From Heligmosomoides polygyrus polygyrus (taxonomy: Eukaryota > Nematoda > Chromadorea > Rhabditida > Heligmosomidae): a stretch of DNA of 64,000 bases. This document shows positions 23,641-35,361 of the stretch, piece after piece (positions within the stretch are counted from its first letter, which is position 1; every line of letters starts with the position of its first letter). Both the position numbers and the translations under genes were made by a program. The notes beneath the pieces are model-generated. The model worked only from the letters and a program-made list of their open reading frames with translations, did not search any database and was not told the origin of the DNA. The stretch covers positions 23,753,706 through 23,817,705 of the forward strand of contig OX377204.1 in NCBI GenBank assembly GCA_947396885.1. The letters are read 5' to 3'.

Positions 23641-23862
23641 CCTATCCTTTGGAAACAGGTTAAAAGCGGGTATGTTGCTGTCTGTGTGTTTGTCTACGTA
23701 CGTATAGGCAGAAAACCCATAGAGCGTCGTTAGTGTGGCGATTGTAAAACGTATAAAAACACAACTAAAAGTCTAGAAATGACTTATAAATTAACAGCGC
23801 TTCAAGCCCTAATCTGTTGTTGAAATTAGTGTAATTCAAAACGAGAATTAATTTTTGTTGTT

Positions 23863-23963
23863 TGTTCGTGATCCGTTTTTCCGTTATCCGGCGATTTTCG
23901 GGCAAAATTATCCGTTTTCCGTTATCCGGTTTCAAAATTTCATTATCCGCTCATCCCTGGTCG
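23863..23963. repeat. GGATAACGG repeat family, copy 3
   Basis: TTTCCGTTATCCGGCG, TTTTCCGTTATCCGG and the end block TTATCCGCTCATCCCTGG, inverted relative to copy 2. A GC-rich segment follows (23,964-24,130) with GGCCGAGTCGGTTGACTCG on the minus strand, which is reminiscent of a tRNA A box but too degenerate to call. Confidence 0.7.
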
Positions 23964-24130
23964 ACACATGCTGGGGGCGGCATGCAGGTGCCCCGAGGAG
24001 AGGTCTCCGCTCTGGGGTCGCAGCCCCGCGAGTCAACCGACTCGGCCACAGCCGGCGGCACCCGCCAGTTTTCGAGTTCTCGCCCTTGGGCCGGCCCGTG
24101 CCCTGCGACGGAGGGGCCGCGGGCTGGCGA

Positions 24131-24880
24131 CGACGGACCTTTTTCGAAATTCAGACCCAGACGGATGCAGATAGATATGAAAATTAGAAAAGCGGAAATA
24201 GATTGTCCCTAAAGACAATGGTGAACTAGAATGAAGCTCCAACATGCGCGACGGGAAATCAATTTGGTTCAGTTCAGTTGCACTATTTAGATTTTTAATA
24301 GAGAGGATCAGTTCCTTAACACTACGAAGGTACCATCAGTACCAGCGTGCCGAAAATGCTTTCAGAAAATCGTTTCTATAAACACACCTCAACAATTTGT
24401 AGGAGCGTCGCTTTCTCAATTCATCAAGAATGAACCTGTGTCCATTTTGCTTGTATTCATCGCTGCTCAGCGGTATGCGCTACAACAGTCTATCAGTAAA
24501 AACCAAAATACCATTGCAGCATACTACCTATCGCGGAAAAGAGCGCTAAATTCGGCACTAAACAATTCTTCGTGGGATGCGCCAGGCCCTCAACCTGTGA
24601 CCGCCAATAATATTACCAAGGCAGCTTGAATACATTCTTGGTTTGCACTTGTGGTGACAAGCTGATGAATAATTCAATCCTTCATAGGTTTCATAGATGC
24701 GTGATATAAATGAACGACCATGGAAGGATGGAAGTTAAACGTCTTTCCAACTACGTCACCTGTGCCTGAAATCACCTCACCCTTCTAGATTTAAATGCCC
24801 TTTATTGTTGCTCGCGATCACTCCTATGAGTGCAAAGCTTCTACACAGCTATCCAGTACCACGCCCAAACCTGGGTATCA
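24131..24880. other. No gene recognised
   Basis: Only short open frames without family signatures. Confidence 0.5.
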
Positions 24881-24884
24881 ACTA

Positions 24885-25003
24885 ATCTGTTGTTCGTTAT
24901 CCGGTCCAAAATTGCCGGATACCGATCAACAAAACGGATAGGCTAAATCCCCCGGAGATCGGATAGTGGATAACGGGTAGCGATTAATCCGCTCATCCCT
25001 GAT
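24885..25003. repeat. GGATAACGG repeat family, copy 4
   Basis: GTTCGTTATCCGG, TTGCCGGATACCGATCAAC, GGATAACGGGTAGCG and the terminal block CCGCTCATCCCTG. Confidence 0.7.
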
Positions 25004-25219
25004 GGGCAGGCTTCTTAGAAGCAGTTTTTGTTATATTCTGTTTTGAAGGTTCTGCCCTACCACATCTACATAATAAAACCAGTTTTACTTAATGAAAATA
25101 AAAGGGCCTAAAGAAGAAAAGAAGAGAATCGGGGTGTTCTATTCGCGCGGCACGGGGCGAAGCCTTGACCACGTTTGGTCTGAAGGCATCGTCCTGAAGG
25201 CGTCACTACACATAGAAAC

Positions 25220-25340
25220 GATCGAATCATTCGGGTTGCGCTCATAACAATCCAGCCTTCCATCTCTCTGAGGTCAGTGAATCGGTACAGGACTTGTGCG
25301 GAAAGCATACAGCACTTCTCTTCTGGCTGAACGCCGTCAG
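25220..25340 (+). repeat. SINE family B, internal fragment
   Basis: CCAGCCTTCCATCTCTCTGAGG, GTGAATCGGTACAGGACTTG and GGAAAGCATACAGCAC follow the order of the full copies, with more divergence than the other copies. Confidence 0.5.
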
Positions 25341-25510
25341 CGATTGTACAGGATAAATAAAGAAAAAGCATAAAGCACGGCGTGAATAAATTCCTTTTGG
25401 GTACTTATTTTTTTCACAACTCCTGCAGGAAATCCCGCAGTTCTAGAATGCGAACCACATCCTACAGAGAGAATTAAAAACGCCCCTTCATCACTATAGC
25501 GGATTTAATA

Positions 25511-26419
25511 GGGGGGGGGGGGGGAGCAAAAGTAATGATACTTCCCATGCCATGTCCATATATCTCGTGGCTGGAGCCTGGTTTCGTGCTTATCGTATTT
25601 GTATGTTTGTATGCTACTTACTGAAGGCCACCTGAGAAGTTACCACTTCCGCCCTTTCCAGAAGCATACCAAAACCCCAGTCTCATACCGAAACCCCGGT
25701 CTGACGAGTCGACCTGTCTCGCGCAAATCTCCCCCAATTCCCAACCCCGAGCAGCCTGGGCTCAATATTCACGCAAGATGAGAAGTACGTCTTCTACCTT
25801 AACCCTGCCAAGCAGCGAGTCTGGGTGAGGCCTGGTGACTTGTTACCGACCTTCGTTCGGAGAGATGTTCACGGCGAGAAGCATCTTTGGAGCTTTTGGG
25901 TCTGCGCCCGTGGATCGGTTTACCGGAAGCTGTTTCTCAAGAGCACTACGATAAACTCCAAGGCCATGGTGAACGAAATGGAAGAGATGGGCCGGCGACT
26001 CGCTCTCATTCAGTCGCAGCGCTTCAAGAAGGTTATCCTCTTCGACAACGGCGCAGCCCATCGGGAACAAGTAACCACGGATAAGCTTGGCCAGCTTGGC
26101 TACGTTCACATGCCTCACCCATCGTATTCGCCGGACATCTCTCCATGCGACTACCACAACTTCTTGAGCCTACAGGACTTCCTGGTCGGAAGGGACACAA
26201 CAACGCAAGCAGTTCTTGACAGCCATATCGAGCAGTTGATCAACACCAGACCCAAGCAGTTCTGGAAGGATGGGATTAGGAAATTGGCTCAGCGATGGCA
26301 GCAACGTCATTGCCCTTAATGGTGAATACAATCCTCAACATCGTTGAGTTGTAATTGAGTTATAAAGAGATAAAGATTTTTTTCCAATTTGTCTCATTAC
26401 TTTTGCCCCCCCCCCCCCC
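25511..26419 (+). mobile_element. Internally deleted mariner with poly-G terminal repeats, copy 1
   Basis: The element is 909 bp, flanked by TA on both sides (25,509-25,510 and 26,420-26,421), the mariner target duplication. Each end is a run of 14 G/C bases followed by (AG)CAAAAGTAATGA. Full-length mariners are about 1.3 kb; this one lacks the DNA-binding half of the transposase. A second copy with the same structure lies at 53,827-54,726 inside the Notch gene. Confidence 0.9.
25764..26319 (+). pseudogene. Mariner transposase catalytic half (DD34D), N terminus deleted
   Basis: The open frame carries IFTQDEKYVFYLNP (first catalytic Asp), RRDVHGEKHLWSFW, KVILFDNGAAHR (second Asp) and SYSPDISPCDYHNFLSLQDF (third Asp). 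Exactly 34 residues lie between the second and third Asp, the mariner signature. It ends at 26,319 with FWKDGIRKLAQRWQQ. No helix-turn-helix region precedes it; upstream sequence is out of frame. It could not bind its ends alone, so the copy was probably moved by another element's transposase. Confidence 0.85.
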
Positions 26420-26476
26420 TAATAGTTCAGCTGTTTCCTTGCCACGTAGAAGAACTTTCTACTGCCCAATCTGCTA

Positions 26477-26814
26477 ACAAGGGAACTGTCTGAACGGTAC
26501 GCCGGAACGGCAAGAACGAGTACTATAGGGAGAATCTCCGTCCTCCAAATAGTAACAGAACATGTTTTGTTTTTGCCGAATCCTTGAGGCAAACAAGTAG
26601 GAGAGTGCAATGGTTAGGGGTCCGCAGAGCGAGCTTTTTCGCGGCAGCGCAAGGTACCGGTGTTGTGGACTGGGTGGCGCAGCGGTAGAGGGCATGCGTC
26701 ATGTTCGTGAGGTCTAGGGTTCGGTTCCCATGCTACGCCACGTTTTTGCACTTTTACCCCCCCCCCTTGTATCGGATTTCCATAGAGATTTCCATATCTG
26801 AACTTGTTTTTGTA
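26477..26814 (+). repeat. tRNA-derived SINE family D, plus copy
   Basis: Contains a tRNA-like segment at about 26,676-26,745: A-box-like TGGCGCAGCGGTAGAGG and B-box-like GGGTTCGGTTCCC. Before it comes a conserved body (GGGAACTGTCTGAACGG, GAACATGTTTTG), and after it a tail ending TCTGAACTTGTTTTTG. An inverted copy lies at 31,045-31,373. The C run at 26,757-26,767 is absent from the other copy. Confidence 0.75.
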
Positions 26815-27228
26815 GTTTGCTACGGTAAGATGTTTTTATTACTTATTATTTGTCGACATCTCGTAATTCACCAGCAATGTCCGAAATATGCCAAATGCGA
26901 TTTTGTATGAAACTTTTACTCCAACAAATTGCTCTCATTGTCAGTATAAGAAGTTTTGACGCAGGAACAACATGAAACAACGGCAGAAAGCTAGAAAAAT
27001 GCTTCAAATGCAATTTATTAGTGTCGGTGAGGTGAGTGCCACCAGAGTACTCACAGTGTAGGAGGGAACCACATGATCTTCAACTCGACCTACTACCTCG
27101 ATCAATATTCTCGCCTCTGTTATGCCTACAAAGTCGAGCGGTTATAACAAGTTGCTGCCGCCAACACTGACTCTACAATGTCTACTAACCTTCGAGTGGT
27201 CATTCACCTACTGACACTGAAGTGCGGA

Positions 27229-30200
27229 CAGGGTCAAGCGTGGGGTTCGATTTTTGCTGGAAATTTACGACCCCCCCCCTCTGAAGCGGAATTTGTACGA
27301 TTCCCTCCCTCTCTCTTCCACTGTTCTATTTCTTGTATCTCTTGATTTTTTCAAGGTTTCTTGTGCAGTTTGAACTCTTTAATAGATTCTTCTTTTCAGG
27401 AGCGGCTTCGGCACTGATGAGGACAATGAAACGAGTTCCCTGATCAATAATGTTTTCAAAACACAATAAAATTCTTTAAAATTTTGAACGCTATTTTCGA
27501 CACTTCAAAATAAAGATCTTCTGGTAGCAGTTTCCATTCATCACTGTTCAATTTATGGAGTTTTTTTTTTCAGGACACCATGGACACGGAACATTCTTCT
27601 ACCTGAAGTAGCGACGTTTGCATCTAAAATTGTGCTCCGAAATTGTGTTATATAAAAATTTGAGTATTACTTTCTGACGACGACTTAAGTGCTTTAGTTA
27701 TAAATTCTTTGAAGCGTTCCTCGAATCGATTATGGAGCGGAAAAAGGAAGGATGGACGATGGACTTCTCTCGGAAATAATGTTCTCCCATCCTGAGAAAA
27801 CGTCATAAAAAACGAAAATGGAGCTAAAAAAATCCCAGCTCTGTACATGATACAGCAAAAAACAAGATTCTCCGCAGCGATGACGGAACTGCGATAACGA
27901 TATGATTAGGATGGATCGTAAGCAAAATTCCCGTTTTTCATTAAAAAAAATATTTTTTTAGCCGAAGCAGATCACCCATACGAATAAAATTTTGCCACAA
28001 AAACTTCCAAGTCATGATCAATGCACAGTGAAAAAAATCATGATTTTCTGGATCGAACAGGATGAATCGACCTCAGGTCGACTTTTCACCAACGTCATCG
28101 GAGCATGAAACTAAACGTTTACAAAAAGGTTCATAACTCGGTAAGTTTTTCGTATTTTGAAAATTCTTCTAGCCTGTCAAGAAGAAAATAAAACGCTATT
28201 TCTCACAGTGTAAAAATCGTTTTTCAGAAAAGGAGTCGTCAAGCGTGGCTGCTGGTTCGATTTTTGTGCGAAAAAATTGAAGTGGCTTCACAAAAATATT
28301 CTCATAACTTGACCAATTCTTCGAAGTTTCAAAATCACGCTAACTTTTCAAAAACTAGAGAAAGAGCACTTTCTGCTATATAAAAATTACTGTCCAAAAA
28401 TTCGGTCTTCATGCCGGCAGGGGAGGTTCAATTTCGGTTCCATGTCGCAAAAATACGTACCGAAAATCGAACCACCCCCCGCCCCGCATGAAGATCCCTT
28501 TCTTGGAAATCGGTTCTTATATGGTTAGAAAGCGTATTTGCTCTATTTTTCGATTAGCAAGAGGGATTTTTGATTTTCGGAAAAACAGCCGAGATATGAT
28601 CAATTTTTGCAAGTCGTGAACTGAATCCTTCACCGGCGTCATCGGAGTGATTTCACAAGAATGTTCATAATTCGGCTATTTTTTTTAATTTAAAAATCCC
28701 GCTCGCTTATCAAAAAATAGGGCAAATATGCTTTCTAACCATATAAGAACCGGTTTCCAAAAAAGGGATCTTCATGCGGGGCGGGGGGGGGGTTCGATTT
28801 CTGGTCGATTTTCGGCAAAAATCGACCAGAAATCGAACCCATCCCGCCCCGCATGAAGATCCCTTTTTTGCTAAAAGTGTTTGTAACCATAAAGAAGCGC
28901 TGTTTATCTACTTTTCAAAAAGCTAGGGGGATTTTTGAATTTCTAAAAAATAACCGAGTTATGAATATTTTTGTGAAATCACTCCGATGACGTCGGTGAA
29001 GGATTCAGTTCACGACTTCCGAAAATTGATCATATCTCGGCTGTTTTTCCGAAAATCAAAAATCCCTCTTGCTCATCGAAAAATAGAGCAAATACGCTTT
29101 CTAACCATACAAGAACCGATTTCCAAGAAAGGGATCTTCATGCGGGGCGGGGGTGGTTCGATTTTCGGTACGTATTTTTGCGACATGGAACCGAAATTGA
29201 ACCTCCCCTGCCGGGCATGAAGACCGAATTTTTGGACAGTAATTTTTATATAGCAAGAAATTGCTCTTTCTCTAGTTTTTGAAAAGTTAGCGGGATTTTG
29301 AAACATCGAAGAATTGGTCAAGTTATGAATATTTTTGTGAAGCCACTTCAATTTTTTTCGCACAAAAATCGAACCAGCAGCCACGCTTGACGACTCCTTT
29401 TCTGAAAAACGATTTTTACACTGTGAGAAATAGCGTTTTATTTTCTTCTTGACAGGCTAGAAGAATTTTCAAAATACGAAAAACTTACCGAGTTATGAAC
29501 CTTTTTGTAAACGTTTAGTTTCATGCTCCGATGACGTTGGTGAAAAGTCGACCTGAGGTCGATTCATCCTGTTCGATCCAGAAAATCATGATTTTTTTCA
29601 CTGTGCATTGATCAAAACTTTTAGGTTCTTGTGGCTTAATTTTATCCGTATGGGTGATCTGCTTCGGCTAAAAAATAATATTTTCATAAAAAATGAGAAT
29701 TTTGTATGCGATCCATCCTCGTCATATCTTCACTGCAGCGGAGAAGCATAGTCTTTATTGTATGTTAAGCACGACTCAAAATTTTATATGATGCGATTCC
29801 ACTCTCTGTCGTCCTGTCCTTCAGAAGGCAGAAAAAAAATTTCCAGCGAGGAGTCAATCCATATTTCAATTGCGATTGATCAGTGAGAGAACGCAGTAGC
29901 CGCATGTAAACTGCCGTAACACGGAGATTTTTTGGGGCTCCTGGAAAATTCATAAAGCTTTAATAGATGTGTTTTCTATGCTTTAAAAGGCAGGTTCTAA
30001 AAGTAACGTGTTCCATGTGATTAGTGTGTCGATATCTTTTCGGTAAATCGAGACGTCTGATCATATAGAATATCGTTTCAGAGAAACATAGTTTTATCAC
30101 CGTGTGTCAAACGGGCTTAAAATTTTATAGGGTGCGATTTCATCTTCTGATGCTGTTTCCTGCAGGAGAGAAATTACTTTTCAAGCAAGTCCGTCCTTTG

Positions 30201-30685
30201 GTTGCCATTCCGTCATCGACTCGAAGAGCGCTTCAAAGATCTTGTAGGGAAAGCACTTAGGTCGTCATCAGTAACTAACACTTGAAATTTTATAGAGTGC
30301 AATTCTGGAAGTATATGTCGCTCATCAGGCAGAAAACTACCGTGTCCATGACGTCCTGGGAAAATCTGAAAAAATGAAAATCTCTCATTGACTATAAATC
30401 TGCAGAAAGGAAATCTTTATTCTTCACTGCACAGTAATCGGCATTAAATTTTTTTGATATTCAATCCTATTTTTTTAACTCCAGGAAACGCAAGTGCTTG
30501 TAAATCTCCGCATTGTCGTAGTCACGCCTGGAAAAAACAACTTATTAATAGATGCAAACATCATCTAAAAACCTGAATTTGGAGGGAGTCCTCTGCCAAA
30601 ACCGAGAGAGTACGACCCCCCCCCTCCATTCGAGGCTACAGTACGACCCCCCCCCTTCGATTCCCGAACCTCAAGCTTGACCCTG
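27229..30685. mobile_element. hAT-like non-autonomous element forming a giant palindrome (3,457 bp)
   Basis: The ends are inverted: CAGGGTCAAGCGTGGGGTTCG on the left and CAGGGTCAAGCTTGAGGTTCG as reverse complement of the right. Perfect 8-bp duplications AGTGCGGA flank it (27,221-27,228 and 30,686-30,693). CAGGG ends with 8-bp duplications are the hAT hallmark. Nearly the entire element is an inverted repeat centred at about 28,815. The inner arms (about 27,875-29,755) match almost base for base. Outer parts (for example 27,645-27,740 against 30,190-30,300) match less well and the right arm is about 280 bp longer. A G-rich motif ATCTTCATGCGGGGCGGGG recurs in the inner part. No transposase is encoded. 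Confidence 0.9.
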
Positions 30686-30693
30686 AGTGCGGA

Positions 30694-31044
30694 TCTCCAC
30701 TGGATGCTGTCCCTTCAAGAGACGAAACGAAGCTGGCGGAAAGGATAGCAAGTATCCTACAGAATTTCGAACTGCGACAGCTGGAAATCGACGAGTGGAG
30801 AAGTTGGAGGTAGTGGAAGAAGAGGACTAAGAGTTTCAACCAGAAGTGGATTGTGCCGGAGTCACGACACCACTAACCAGTCAAGGTACTATCACGGTTT
30901 CGGGAGAACAGATCGTTTCGGAGGAAAAGATTTGGCTATACTAGAATTGTTACACTATACAAGTTTGAGAACTGGGCAAAGTGAATTGCATCGCGATTCA
31001 AGGCTTGGAAGTAGTGTAGCGAAGTACCACTGGGAACTGTGAAG
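30694..31044. other. Flank of the hAT-like insertion, unassigned open frame
   Basis: A plus-strand frame through SPLDAVPSRDETKLAERIAS and QLEIDEWRSWR ends at about 30,810. Without the hAT-like element it would be in frame with an ATG at 27,179. No family recognised. Confidence 0.3.
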
Positions 31045-31373
31045 CCAAAAACAAGTTCAGATATGGAAATCTCTATGGAAATCCGATACTATGGTAAAAG
31101 TGCAAAAGCGCGATGTAGCATGGGAACCGAACCCTAGACCTCACGAACACGACGAGTACCCTCTACCACTGCGCCACCCAGTCCACGACAGCAGGATCTT
31201 GCGCTGCCGTGAAGAGCTCGCTCTGCGGACCCTTAAGCATTACACCCTCGCACTCGTTAGCCTCAAGGATTCGGCAAAAACAAAACATGTTCTGTTACTA
31301 TTTGGAGGACGGAGATTCTCCCTATAGTACTCTTTCTTGCCGTTCCGGCGTACCGTTCAGACAGTTCCCTTGT
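31045..31373 (-). repeat. tRNA-derived SINE family D, minus copy
   Basis: Reverse complement of 26,477-26,814 along its whole length: CAAGTTCAGATATGG, GGGAACCGAACCC, CTCTACCACTGCGCCACCC, AAACATGTTCTG and CCGTTCAGACAGTTCCCTTG. The two copies bracket the hAT-like element almost symmetrically. Confidence 0.8.
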
Positions 31374-32639
31374 AAGTGCAATGAGTGCCTTACCCTTCTG
31401 TCAAAGCTGATACCAGTTTGAAAACTGGATGAACGTGTTTCTAGACCGTTGATGCGGTGACGTGTAAGTACCGCCCTAGTCCACCAAATTGCCTGCCTTC
31501 GCCCTTTCTCCTTTAACCTCAGTTTTGAGGGTTTTGCTTCTAACTGCAAGAAGAGACTTGACAACCTCACCTGGATGTAGACGCAGAAACTGTCTAAATC
31601 ATCGACATTAAAGATGTTGGAAGCACTTACAATGCACTTTTGTTGAAAACAGAGAAGATAATTCACGTTTTGTCGAAACGGGAAGCAGCGATGCGTTGAA
31701 CGCGATTTTTCGCCTAATAGACCCCATTGACTCCAAACGTACGCAAAAGTAGACAGCTGAAAACTTCGTGTTCCTGTTTCTTTCAAGGAGACGATACCTT
31801 CCTCAGTTATTCGAGCAAGCAGCACCAACACAGCACCTTCTTGTGTCGAAGGTAATTTCTAAGGAGTGGCGCTCCTACTAGAGTTGTCTCATTCCAGAAT
31901 TCAACGTTAGTCTCCCAAAACGATTTGAGGTCGAAACCAAAGTTGGGAAGACTGCGAAAATGTCTCGAAAATTCGGAAACAATTCTGTGTGGGGCTGACT
32001 TTTCACCATCCCTATTGTTAGGGATGCATCATGCTACAAGCGATAAATAATGTTATTATAGTATGCACAGCAATAGTCCAGGCAAACACCGAAAACACAA
32101 ACTAAAAGAAAGGATGTAGAGTCAGTTTGAAAAGTTTGCGAGTTCCAAGTTCAGCATCGAAGTTCTATCAGTTTTTCGATTCGATTTTTCCACTTGGTAG
32201 GTGCGCAGTCACGTTTCCATTTCTGGGTATGACTACAAAGGCTAGTACCTGTTCTATAGTCGAGGAATGAGGCCGTCTAACAGCCGGCGTAAATTCCTTT
32301 ACATATATGCATATACATGTGTAGATACAATTATTTATTGCAAAACTTTCGATTGTTCGAATAGTTTCGAACGGTAAGCTCTTTCGTACACTCAAATTCG
32401 AACCCATTCGAAAAACGGGAATTTCTTAGTATTCGAAATTGACCACGGATCTTCGTTGTTAACCCTTTTACGACATTGTCCGACGATGTAGTCGGATACT
32501 TCCTGCCGCGTGGGATAATGTCCGACGACGTCGTTGGTCACCATCATAAAAAACATTATAGTTCATGGAAAATTATCAAACATCCAATAGTATAACAATC
32601 GCTGAATCCAGCAATACCCGCACTTGTTCTCTCCGCTTA
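31374..32639. other. No gene recognised
   Basis: A 169-codon minus frame (31,322-31,831) overlaps the SINE and has no family signature. A short repeat CGACGATGTAGTCGGA / CGACGACGTCGTTGG lies near 32,480-32,540. Confidence 0.4.
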
Positions 32640-32930
32640 GGTTTGTAATTTTTTGCGCAGTTTTTTATAGCATTTGGAAGACAATGTTCTGTACTACAAG
32701 AATATGTGTTACTACTATTTCCTCATTTGTCCTTTATTGATTTTAGGTCATCAAATGGGGACGTCCGACTTCTCCGTCCGGATTTTTACAGAGAGTTCTG
32801 TTCTGTGGTTGGACTTTTTTGCTTGTTGTTATATGTCGTTCGGAAGAGGATGTCTTGCTCAATAAGAATTTGTGTCGCGTTTATTGGCTCATGCTGAGTT
32901 CTGTCGAATATCAACAAAATTCCAATTGGC
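32640..32930 (+). repeat. Single arm of the 35.4-36.4 kb fold-back family
   Basis: Matches 35,595-35,865 closely: GACAATGTTCTGTACTACAAG, ATATGTGTTACTACTATTTCC, GGGACGTCCGACTT, GGAAGAGGATGTCTT and GTGTCGCGTTTATTGGCTC. The outer terminal block of that element is not present here. Confidence 0.8.
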
Positions 32931-35361
32931 TGAAAAACAAAAACCTAACATACATATTTCATAATGCAGAAGGTGGAGATTCTTGGCCCTTCGCAGTCGA
33001 CACGATTACATGCAAACGAAATGCAAAAATAAAGTGGCCGGAATTTTGCCGTCGTGCTTTTTATGTGGTCGCTGAAGACATGCTTTCCCTCAATTAAGCT
33101 TTTTAAGTCATTTATTTGTTAAAATTTAACCTGCGCAGTTTTCTCCATAAGGTGTTCTATTGATTTTAGAGGTGTCCAGTTGGCTAGAAATCTGTTCGTC
33201 TTCAGCTGAAATTACCGCTGTAAATAAATGCTAAAATACATTTGATTACCGTAACCAGAAAATACCTCTAGTAATATAGGGCTAGTAGTATGCCTCAGGT
33301 ACTTCTTACGATTTACCATTCACGGTTTACGATTTAAGACTTACGAAATCTCGGATTTCATTTACGCACACCCCTGATCTCGACTGCAGCAGCCGTTCGT
33401 AGTTCTGGACGACTGGCGAGACAAAGCCTTAGCGTTAGTGCACACCACTTGCCGTTGCTGGAAATATAAGGACCTCGAAATCTTCACACTTGCTTGTAGA
33501 TCTGTTTACATATTTTATTTAAAATGTATCTTTAATCAACCTCTACTAGCCAGAAAATTTTTTGCTTAGTTGACAGGCTCAATCCTTTTTTAAAGTGCTT
33601 CTTTGTCGAGTAACGGGACTTCATGCTGTTTGATTGCTACCCTCCTGGTGTTGTCCCAGAACGTGAAACCAGTAAGAAAAACCAGTAAGGGGGGAGGGGG
33701 GAGGGCGGGGTCAAGAGGGAGAACAAGGAAAAAAGCAGGTGGTGGGACTAGGAATGTAGACCACTAAGGCGTAGCCAGCAAGTTTAACGAGTAATAAGGA
33801 TCAGTAAGGAGAGTAGGTTTCCGAACCGGATACAGAAACGTTTCGCTGACATCGTGCCATGGGCGTCTGTTGTACAGATGTGTCTCGTTTTGGGGCCGTT
33901 TTCAACACTATCTCGAAGTTCTGGAAAAGAGTGCAGAAATAAGTTTGAAGAAGAGATAAGCAAAATCAACAGCGAAAGCTGTGAGAAGAGTTAAAGGTTT
34001 GGAATATCCCCAGACACCGTTCTGATGATCTGTCTATGTCTCAAAGCACCTCTCTGCGTTGAGAAAAGAAATCATCAGAATCGGAAGAGATGTCATTTTT
34101 CAAGAATTCATTTTCTCAGCAAAAAATGTACTCTGCAAGGCCCGTTCTGTGGTGCTGAGAAGAAAAAACGCGGCAGATGTCCCGCTGCCCTGCTGTGCCG
34201 GTCTCCTAACCCACCACCCACTGTTCAGTCTCTGCGCTCCTCATCCATGTGCTCTAAAGATTTCTTGCATTCTCACACCACGTGTTTCTCTGAAAACCAC
34301 TTCACTTCGATTCGTCTCCGGCTGCTCTCTCTTTTCGCGTCTAGAGACCTTGCAGTGGCTTTTTCCATCCAGCTGGCTGCGTCTTCACATTCCCTTCACT
34401 GTTGACTTCCAGGCCAGCTATTTGAACTTCCGAGTTATGATGGTCGTTTAAATTGTTGGAGCCTTTCATGTTCTCCAGTTAGGATTTCTGCCACTACCCA
34501 CCTTTTCGCCTTCAAAGGCACCGTTCGCCAGGTGCCGAGCCCTTATCACTGACTGGCCTAGACTCCTGTACCTACAAGCGATGTCGGCGTCTTGCTGCAC
34601 CTCTACCGTATCGGCCGTTGAACTTGTAAAAGCGCTGCCGCTATGCTGTTTGCTTTGATGGTGCTCCGCAGCTTCCGACATCCATCCGGGATATATAAGG
34701 GACCTGGATGTGGCGCGCGCGAGTTGGTTTTGGTTGACCTCTTTGATACCGGTAACTGCGCTCATTCAGGCCGAGCAGATACTTGTGAATGGTGCCGCTT
34801 CTTCACCTTATCATCATGACTCGTTGTATTTTTATTTTTATAAACCCTGAATGGTCGGCTTTCCTCTCTTGTTGCACACGATGACGTGCACTCGTCTTCT
34901 GCGCTTGTGTCCTATCACAGTTCCTAATCATGACTCACCAGACGCAGCTAAGTGGCGGTGGCTAAAGCTAATAGAATACTGTATAATCTTTTCCATGTAC
35001 TTCTGACGTCCAATTCATAGACCTTAGTGGATTTTGCAAAAACCTGGGATCTCTGAGAACATTACCTGAACTTGGACTAAGAGTCACTGGGAACTACAGC
35101 CCAAATTACTACCATGTGGCCACACGATTGAAGGACTCCAAAACTGTTTCACACCAACGCTCATTCTCGGAATCCGATTCCTAGAAGTTTCCTAAGGAAT
35201 AAGCTCTTGAATTTGAACTCTTTAATTTAAGGCTTTCTAAAGCTTAGTAGTATTCCATGAAATTCCATGGCTTATGTTAAGATGCTAGTTTTTCAAACTG
35301 CAAGTTCCTAACAGTAAAAGCAGTCGCAATAAGCCTTTGCTTTAGCCGATTTTCCTATTTG
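32931..35361. other. No gene recognised
   Basis: Overlapping open frames at 34,025-34,451 (plus) and 34,466-34,765 (minus) show no family features. A G-rich stretch lies at 33,688-33,712. A TATATAAGGG at about 34,690 has no gene I can connect to it. Confidence 0.4.

Noticed and set aside
25511..25524. Poly-G run as an assembly gap or artefact
   Set aside because: Runs of similar length occur at the opposite end of this element and at one end of the second copy, next to matching terminal repeats, so it is a real feature of the element, although exact lengths may be unreliable.
26676..26745. tRNA-like sequence with A and B boxes on the plus strand
   Set aside because: Part of a 340-bp repeat that occurs inverted at 31.1 kb; best read as a SINE head, not a tRNA gene.
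34466..34765. 100-codon minus-strand frame near a TATATAAG
   Set aside because: No recognisable domain, no splice context; composition alone explains it.
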